Origin: an uncultured Prevotella sp.
Lineage (GTDB): Bacteria; Bacteroidota; Bacteroidia; Bacteroidales; Bacteroidaceae
Assembly: GCA_900315635.1 (NCBI GenBank)
Contig: OMZV01000002.1
Span: 124,001-188,000, forward strand
DNA: 64,000 nt
Reading direction: 5' to 3'
Within the stretch, counting starts at the first letter, position 1, and every line of letters starts with the position of its first letter. The notes below the pieces were generated by a model, which worked only from the letters and a program-made list of their open reading frames with translations, was not told the DNA's origin and did not search any database. A program made the translations under genes and the position numbers. Positions 17,770-24,700 of this stretch are shown here, in pieces.

Positions 17770-18996
17770 ATGAAAAGAATCATTACCGCATCACTGATAG
17801 CAATGGCAGCCTTGACTTGTCTGTCTGAAAATGCCGGGGCGCAGACCTTGGAACTGAAAGGCGTAAAAGCTAACGCCCGTTATGACAATGGCGATACTTA
17901 CGTCAGCGAATATTTGGGCTGGGACTCGGAAACCGGAAAGGCAAAGTTTCGTGTAGATCAGGGAATCTGGAAACTCACTGTCGATGCCGACACGGTGAAT
18001 GCCGAGGTAGAGGCTGGCGACAACCTTATGTATGGCAATTCCGGCTCTGTTTATGTCAATGACACTCTGGTAACAGTTTACTCACGTGAATCTGACGAAG
18101 ATCCGGCAAAAATGGAGTTCAAAGTGCGCTGGTGGGTGGCTTCGACAGCTGAGCTCATTCGTGAGGAAACATTCCGGAAGGATGCTAATCTGGAGTCACG
18201 TGGTATGAGCTACAATCCTGTCGATGGCAAGGTTTATGGACTCTTCTACTTTACTGACGTGGCTCTCCCGGTGCCGGATACAGAACTCGACCCTGAGGAT
18301 ATTCAGGAAGGATATACATCTGATGCGGGTTATGCTCTTGCCACTGTCGACCTGAACAAAATGACTCTCACTCAGATTACACCGGGTATATATTATGACA
18401 ACTTCGTCACTTTGGCTTGTTCGCCTGAGGGACGCATCTTCTCCATGACCGCTTCGGGCAACCTTGTGGAGTTCGACCGCACGACAGGAATGATTCTGAC
18501 AAAGACTGTTGAGAATGAAAATGGTGAGATGGTAGAGGTAAACAAGTTCGACCATTCAGGCGTTCAGTCCCAGTTCAAGCGTCAGGCAGCTTGCTTTGAT
18601 GCGTCTACGGGTAAGATGTACTGGAATGGTTTCGTCAACAATGGCATGGGTTATAATGATTATGGTTCTTACGGACCACTGCCAGACCGCTACTGGAAGA
18701 CCAATGGCAAGTATGACACGGCTCTCTATGAGGTAAGTACTGAGACAGGAAAGGCTACCCGAATCTCGGGCATTCAGAATCGCTTGTCTCTCACATGTAT
18801 GTGGATCCCTGGTCGTGATAATAGCGAGACAACAGGCATTGAGGGCATAAAGGCTAACAGCAAGGCTGGTAAAGTCGGAATTTATAATGCTTCCGGTGTC
18901 CTCGTTGGTAGTGACTTGCAGTCCATTGACAACCTCCCTGCGGGCTTGTACATAGTCAACGACGGACAGAAGACCAAGAAAGTGATTGTAAAATAA
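17770..18996 (+). CDS. Secreted protein with type IX-type C-terminal sorting segment
   Basis: A 408-residue exported protein of unrecognised function. It has a signal peptide (residues 1-25, ending NAGAQ). The middle contains propeller-like repeats (YNPVDGKVYGLFYF, FDASTGKMYWNGF, YEVSTETGKATRI), suggesting a beta-propeller. The last 60 residues (GKVGIYNASGVLVG, LPAGLYIVNDGQKTKKVIVK) resemble a type A sorting segment recognised by the type IX secretion system, so the protein probably reaches the cell surface or medium. A strong promoter precedes it and a long inverted repeat follows it. Confidence 0.75.
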   Translation: MKRIITASLIAMAALTCLSENAGAQTLELKGVKANARYDNGDTYVSEYLGWDSETGKAKFRVDQGIWKLTVDADTVNAEVEAGDNLMYGNSGSVYVNDTLVTVYSRESDEDPAKMEFKVRWWVASTAELIREETFRKDANLESRGMSYNPVDGKVYGLFYFTDVALPVPDTELDPEDIQEGYTSDAGYALATVDLNKMTLTQITPGIYYDNFVTLACSPEGRIFSMTASGNLVEFDRTTGMILTKTVENENGEMVEVNKFDHSGVQSQFKRQAACFDASTGKMYWNGFVNNGMGYNDYGSYGPLPDRYWKTNGKYDTALYEVSTETGKATRISGIQNRLSLTCMWIPGRDNSETTGIEGIKANSKAGKVGIYNASGVLVGSDLQSIDNLPAGLYIVNDGQKTKKVIVK

Positions 18997-19054
18997 CATC
19001 TCTTGCTTAGTAACGGATAATCCATCGCATCGCAAAAGATGCCGTTTCAAGAAT

Positions 19055-19115
19055 GAAAATAAATTATTTTTGAATTGATTTTAGCTTATTTTCAATTCAA
19101 AAATAATTTATTTTC
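19055..19115. terminator. Perfect 23-bp inverted repeat (hairpin)
   Basis: Arms at 19055-19077 and 19093-19115 are exact reverse complements around a 15-base loop. The arms are AT-rich with T-rich 3' ends, consistent with a terminator for the sorting-domain gene or a boundary before the CRISPR leader. Confidence 0.7.
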
Positions 19116-19308
19116 TTTTGTAAAAGATACCCGATTACAATATAACGGACGCCATTCTATTAAGCGAAAAGAATTCCGTTACAGTTTGTTTGCTCGTTGT
19201 TTTCCTTGTGATTATCTTGTCTTCATTTGTTTCAAAACAAGTCAACTTTGGAAGTTATCCCTGATTGAGCATCCATTAACCCCCAACAGAAGTCTAAGAA
19301 GAAATAGC
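19116..19308 (+). promoter_or_regulatory. Probable CRISPR leader
   Basis: This 193-bp stretch has no gene and lies immediately upstream of the first perfect repeat, on the side that is 5' for crRNA transcription. It starts with an inverted copy of the TTGTAATNGGGTATCTTTT repeat also found near 521-540. The leader role is inferred from position only. Confidence 0.5.
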
Positions 19309-19355
19309 GTTGTGATTAGCTAAAAAATTCGTATCTTTGCAACCGCATATACATC
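19309..19355 (+). CRISPR. First CRISPR repeat, separated from the main array by phage DNA
   Basis: A perfect 47-bp copy of the array repeat, identical to the consensus at 21720-26817. The next repeat to the right begins 2,364 bp later. It includes the internal TTG-N19-TATCTTTG promoter. Confidence 0.97.
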
Positions 19356-19493
19356 GACGACGACAGCAAAGACAGCAAGGATAACCAGGACAGCAAAAAC
19401 AACCACCCTTCAAACACCGCTCAATCATCATTCAAATCCCGTTTGAAGCGTTTTTTCGCAGTAGCCCCGCAAGGGGCGGACGCCGACTTCTGA
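19356..19493 (+). pseudogene. 3' end of a Mu gp29-like portal gene (fragment)
   Basis: The frame is open from the repeat junction to a TGA at 19491-19493. It encodes a polar D/S/K/N-rich stretch and then SRLKRFFAVAPQGADADF, like the C-termini of DUF935 portal proteins. In Mu-like phages the portal gene directly precedes the MuF gene, as here. The first nine-tenths of the gene is missing. The family call rests on the order and the C-terminal flavour. Confidence 0.55.
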
Positions 19494-20980
19494 TTGACTC
19501 CCTCTATTACGGCACCTCCTGCCCCTGCTGTAGCGACTACCGTCCCGTAGGCCGTCGCATTGCGACGGCGAATCATCCTGTCAACGCCCTCTCCGAAGGC
19601 AGCGCCTCAGCCTCCATCTCCATCGACGCCGACGTCCTTGCCTCCTTCCTCCGAAAGATCTACGATGGCGTCGACACCTCCACCCAGATAGAGCCCTCCA
19701 TCTGGCGTGAGGTCCTGCGTGTCATCAACTCCGCCACCGTCGAAGGGCTCACACAGTCCGACAACCATTCTCTCTCCGACGACTTCCTGTCTGCACTGAA
19801 GCATTCCAACGAGGTCTTTGCGGCCTTCAAGGTCCATCAGATGGGATCCGACATGGCAGCAAAGCTACTCGACGCCAACGGCCACTTAAAGCCCTTCCGC
19901 CAGTGGCTCAATGATGTCTCCTCCATCTCTACACATCACTGTGGAGCATGGCTCCGTACTGAGTACGATACGGCAGTCATCCGGACACACAACGCAGCCG
20001 ACTGGCAGTCATTCCTGCGTAACAAGGATGTCATGCCGAACCTCCGGTGGATGCCGACAACATCCCCCAATCCTGAGTCCTCCCATCGGAAGTACTGGGA
20101 AAAGAAGCTCACACTACCCGTCGACGACCCCTTCTGGACCAAGCATCACCCCGGCGACCGATGGAACTGCAAGTGCTCCCTCGAACAGACCGACGATCCC
20201 GTCAACCGACCCGACGACCTCGACGGCGTCGACCCTCCACAGCGTGGGCTCGAAAACAATCCCGGAAAGGACGGCCACACTTTCAGTGACAATCATCCAT
20301 ATTTCCCGGATGGTTGTAGCTCGTACCCGTTTAACAAAGGCTTTAAAAATAGGATAAAGACAGTCTTCAGTAATGCTGACAATAAGAAACACTGCTTTAA
20401 CTGTGATAAAATGGATAGAGCTATGAGCAAAGCCCATGACGATATAAAAGGAAAAGAGAACATAACACCACCTTATGTTGAGACTTATAAAGTTTCTCAT
20501 CATAAAATGGTTTACACCTCGCCATTCCATGGCAAGGAAGAAATCAAAGAAAATACAAGAATGGCAAATTTCTTGGCTGATAAATACAATCGCAAGGTCT
20601 ATATGTTACCTCGGCTTGATCCTCGAAGCGCAGCACAAGCACCTTTGCGTGCCACATTACTTCCTCCTGGAATATATGAAAACAAGAATCCCGACTTTAT
20701 GATAGGAGGGCTCTTGTTCGATGGTAAAAGTATGATGAGTATAAAGAGAGTCGAAGATGGAACCGATGGTAGCGAAAAATATCACAATGATATTCTGAAC
20801 CGATTAAAATCTGCTAAGAAACAAGCCGATAATGTAGTATTAGAAATCCCTACATTCATTTCAAGAAACACCATAAGTGATACCGTAAAGGGATTCTTGA
20901 TGCAATCATCTAAGGACAGAATCGTAATTGTGATACATGGAGATAAAGTTTATACTTATATGAGAAAATATTGGAAATAA
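19490..20980 (+). CDS. MuF head-morphogenesis protein with C-terminal toxin-like domain
   Basis: About 496 residues if started at CTG 19490; the first ATG is 19841. Residues about 1-270 are MuF-like: IDSLYYGTSCPCCSDYRPVG, then WLRTEYDTAVIRTHNAADWQ and the hallmark HHPGDRWNCKCSLEQTDDP. MuF proteins are minor capsid proteins carried in the phage head. From about residue 400 the chain resembles nuclease toxin domains found at the ends of MuF and CdiA proteins: NPDFMIGGLLFDGKSMMSIK, then LKSAKKQADNVVLEIP and a terminal VIVIHGDKVYTYMRKYWK. The start shows TTCTGATTGAC where one C-to-A change would restore a usual ATGA overlap with the portal stop, so the start codon may be damaged. The toxin call is by pattern and moderate. 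Confidence 0.7.
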   Translation: MIDSLYYGTSCPCCSDYRPVGRRIATANHPVNALSEGSASASISIDADVLASFLRKIYDGVDTSTQIEPSIWREVLRVINSATVEGLTQSDNHSLSDDFLSALKHSNEVFAAFKVHQMGSDMAAKLLDANGHLKPFRQWLNDVSSISTHHCGAWLRTEYDTAVIRTHNAADWQSFLRNKDVMPNLRWMPTTSPNPESSHRKYWEKKLTLPVDDPFWTKHHPGDRWNCKCSLEQTDDPVNRPDDLDGVDPPQRGLENNPGKDGHTFSDNHPYFPDGCSSYPFNKGFKNRIKTVFSNADNKKHCFNCDKMDRAMSKAHDDIKGKENITPPYVETYKVSHHKMVYTSPFHGKEEIKENTRMANFLADKYNRKVYMLPRLDPRSAAQAPLRATLLPPGIYENKNPDFMIGGLLFDGKSMMSIKRVEDGTDGSEKYHNDILNRLKSAKKQADNVVLEIPTFISRNTISDTVKGFLMQSSKDRIVIVIHGDKVYTYMRKYWK

Positions 20981-20985
20981 AAAAA

Positions 20986-21116
20986 ACGGGGTAAAACCCC
21001 GCTCGGAGGTTAGAGTCAAAATCCATAAAAGGATTGATGGCTCCAACCTACAGCAGAACCTAAGATCTGTTGTAGGTTGGTGTCAAAGCTCAATAAATGA
21101 ACTTAAACTCTAACTT
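20986..21116 (+). ncRNA. Candidate structured RNA after the MuF-toxin gene
   Basis: A short CGGGG/CCCCG hairpin (about 20987-21002) is followed by a nested fold. An outer stem pairs GTTAGAGT (21009-21016) with ACTCTAAC (21107-21114). Inside lie AATCC/GGATT (21020-21024/21031-21035) and a 14-bp stem CCAACCTACAGCAG/CTGTTGTAGGTTGG (21043-21056/21067-21080). This is more structure than a terminator needs. No known RNA family is recognised. Confidence 0.45.
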
Positions 21117-21174
21117 TGCGCAAATATACAACTTTATTCTTTAACGCAAAACAAAAAACAAGAAAAATTTCATC

Positions 21175-21726
21175 ATGGACGCAAAAAACATTCAATTCCT
21201 CGTCGAAAAGGCTAAAAACGACATCCTTCGTGAGGTCAACGACCGTCTCCCGCGAAAGGTGGGCATAACAGCCGTCAACCACTTCCGGCAGAACTTCCGC
21301 GACGCTGGCTTCCGCGATGGGGGCATCCGACCTTGGCAGCGCACACGTCGACAGGACTCCAATTCTCCAGATGCTAAGTACACGCCGCTTACCTCACGGC
21401 GAGACCACCTCATGCGATCCATCGAGTTCCAGGCACAGCCCGGGCAGGTCGTAATCTCCGACCCCGTACCATACGCTGCCATCCACAACGACGGAGGCGA
21501 CATCTCTACGCACCCCTCTGTCACGCCAAAGCTTCGTAAGTATGCTTGGCACATGGTCTACTCCCTCGCCGCCTCGCAGGGCAAGCTCCCAAAGGTTCTG
21601 CCTCCAGAGGCTGCCAAGTGGAAGGCACTCGCCTTGACAAAGAAGGCTAAGCTTTCCATTCATGCTCACATCCCGCAGCGCCAGTTCATAGGCGACTCGC
21701 AAGAGCTCATTCAAAAACTGTTGTGA
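21175..21726 (+). CDS. Phage gpG-like virion morphogenesis protein, 3' end cut by a CRISPR repeat
   Basis: A 183-residue product resembling Mu gpG/tail-completion family proteins: RKVGITAVNHFRQNFRDAGF, WQRTRR, a LTSRRDHLMRSI segment, VPYAAIHNDGG and the C-terminal HIPQRQFIGDS. In this family a few more residues usually follow the QRQFIGDS motif. Here the last two codons and the stop (TTG TGA) are supplied by the first bases of the CRISPR repeat at 21720, so the gene has been truncated at the junction. Confidence 0.82.
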   Translation: MDAKNIQFLVEKAKNDILREVNDRLPRKVGITAVNHFRQNFRDAGFRDGGIRPWQRTRRQDSNSPDAKYTPLTSRRDHLMRSIEFQAQPGQVVISDPVPYAAIHNDGGDISTHPSVTPKLRKYAWHMVYSLAASQGKLPKVLPPEAAKWKALALTKKAKLSIHAHIPQRQFIGDSQELIQKLL

Positions 21727-24700
21727 TTAGCTAAAAAATTCGTATCTTTGCAACCGCATATACATCTACAGATAATTGATAATCTTAAAGCTACTGTTGT
21801 GATTAGCTAAAAAATTCGTATCTTTGCAACCGCATATACATCCGTAGTGTAAGGAACGTTCAACTGAGAAGTGTTGTGATTAGCTAAAAAATTCGTATCT
21901 TTGCAACCGCATATACATCGATGCCTACACGGCACCGGGAAATCTGAAGTTGTGATTAGCTAAAAAATTCGTATCTTTGCAACCGCATATACATCACCGT
22001 AATGAAGGGAGATTTTTCGCTTTAGTTGTGATTAGCTAAAAAATTCGTATCTTTGCAACCGCATATACATCTACGCTCCTGCTGACTCGCCTAACGGACG
22101 AGTTGTGATTAGCTAAAAAATTCGTATCTTTGCAACCGCATATACATCTAGTCTGACTAATGCCAGCTCCTAGAGCAGGTTGTGATTAGCTAAAAAATTC
22201 GTATCTTTGCAACCGCATATACATCTTCACTACGTTACGGATTAATACCTTTGTGGTTGTGATTAGCTAAAAAATTCGTATCTTTGCAACCGCATATACA
22301 TCTGCTTTAGTTCTTGCTTTGTCTTAATAATAGTTGTGATTAGCTAAAAAATTCGTATCTTTGCAACCGCATATACATCACATAGTATCATTCCATTTAC
22401 CATACTGCAGTTGTGATTAGCTAAAAAATTCGTATCTTTGCAACCGCATATACATCATTATTATACTGATAAGCATCACCCATAAGTTGTGATTAGCTAA
22501 AAAATTCGTATCTTTGCAACCGCATATACATCCCGGAAAGATGTATGTCAACAGATTTAAAAGTTGTGATTAGCTAAAAAATTCGTATCTTTGCAACCGC
22601 ATATACATCAAGGAAGAAACAATGAGTTCACAAGGGAAGTTGTGATTAGCTAAAAAATTCGTATCTTTGCAACCGCATATACATCAGTAAAGGTAGGGAG
22701 TCTGTATCCATTGAGTTGTGATTAGCTAAAAAATTCGTATCTTTGCAACCGCATATACATCAGCGGGATAGAGTACCGTGCCATCTACAAGTTGTGATTA
22801 GCTAAAAAATTCGTATCTTTGCAACCGCATATACATCGTGACATTGCTTTCCTTGTAACTCAGGAGGTTGTGATTAGCTAAAAAATTCGTATCTTTGCAA
22901 CCGCATATACATCTGTTAATGGTGGTTTGCAGTTTGCGTTTAAGTTGTGATTAGCTAAAAAATTCGTATCTTTGCAACCGCATATACATCACCATTGTAG
23001 GCAATAAGTTGTCTTCTGTGTTGTGATTAGCTAAAAAATTCGTATCTTTGCAACCGCTGCCAAACTTTCGTAATACGCATTCCATTGTTGTGATTAGCTA
23101 AAAAATTCGTATCTTTGCAACCGCATATACATCGCGTAAGACCGCAGACCACGCCCCCTCGCGTTGTGATTAGCTAAAAAATTCGTATCTTTGCAACCGC
23201 ATATACATCCGTTTTTTTGATTCTTATTTTGTTAGTGGAGTTGTGATTAGCTAAAAAATTCGTATCTTTGCAACCGCATATACATCGTTATCGAAAGCCA
23301 TCAGACAGTCATCAGCGTTGTGATTAGCTAAAAAATTCGTATCTTTGCAACCGCATATACATCCATTTAATTGCATATGTTTTTCGATAGATTGTTGTGA
23401 TTAGCTAAAAAATTCGTATCTTTGCAACCGCATATACATCGTACCGTGCCATATACAAGAACACTACTATGTTGTGATTAGCTAAAAAATTCGTATCTTT
23501 GCAACCGCATATACATCCACTAACTCGGCATTACTTGCATAGGTTAGTTGTGATTAGCTAAAAAATTCGTATCTTTGCAACCGCATATACATCGCGGTGC
23601 AGCATTTTTTCAAATTCGCGTATGTTGTGATTAGCTAAAAAATTCGTATCTTTGCAACCGCATATACATCCAACAAACAGAAGTTCAGATAGTTGTTGCA
23701 GTTGTGATTAGCTAAAAAATTCGTATCTTTGCAACCGCATATACATCTTGTTATCGTTGACTATAGATGGGGAATTGTTGTGATTAGCTAAAAAATTCGT
23801 ATCTTTGCAACCGCATATACATCGTATTCACGATCAGAAATAAGTTTCTGATTGTTGTGATTAGCTAAAAAATTCGTATCTTTGCAACCGCATATACATC
23901 AACAAGACTATTGAGTATTACGACCGAAAAGTTGTGATTAGCTAAAAAATTCGTATCTTTGCAACCGCATATACATCACTTCTCCGTCATCGTAAACGAT
24001 GAACGGTGTTGTGATTAGCTAAAAAATTCGTATCTTTGCAACCGCATATACATCTGGTCTGTAACTGCATAGGATTGATTTTAGTTGTGATTAGCTAAAA
24101 AATTCGTATCTTTGCAACCGCATATACATCATACGATAGTCTGTAAACTGATGGGTAAAAGTTGTGATTAGCTAAAAAATTCGTATCTTTGCAACCGCAT
24201 ATACATCGGCATCAAGCTCCACCCGCTTTATTACCGGTTGTGATTAGCTAAAAAATTCGTATCTTTGCAACCGCATATACATCGCGTATGGCGGGCAGGC
24301 TATCGCCAGCCCGGTTGTGATTAGCTAAAAAATTCGTATCTTTGCAACCGCATATACATCAGTTTTTAATAACATTATTCCTCGCATGTTGTTGTGATTA
24401 GCTAAAAAATTCGTATCTTTGCAACCGCATATACATCAACAATCATGAAGGGAGATTTCTCCCTTTAGTTGTGATTAGCTAAAAAATTCGTATCTTTGCA
24501 ACCGCATATACATCAGAAATCAATTTCTGATTACGAGCAGTATCGTTGTGATTAGCTAAAAAATTCGTATCTTTGCAACCGCATATACATCTTAAAATCC
24601 TTTTCGGCTCTGCCAATAATCGTTGTGATTAGCTAAAAAATTCGTATCTTTGCAACCGCATATACATCTCTAACGATGACAACATTCCTACAGTTACTGT

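Larger units (their letters stand above)
19356..21719 (+). mobile_element. 2,364-bp fragment of a Mu-like phage between two CRISPR repeats
   Basis: The segment carries, in Mu order, the 3' end of a portal-type gene, a MuF head-morphogenesis gene and a gpG-like virion morphogenesis gene. It starts and ends exactly at the edges of perfect CRISPR repeats. No phage ends, transposase or short target duplication are visible, so it is an internal piece of a phage genome rather than a prophage. The G+C-rich codon use of its first 1 kb differs from the neighbouring genes. Confidence 0.85.

Noticed and set aside
19356-21719. Complete Mu-like prophage inserted in the array
   Set aside because: Only an internal portal-MuF-gpG segment is present. 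No transposase, phage ends or flanking short duplication can be seen.
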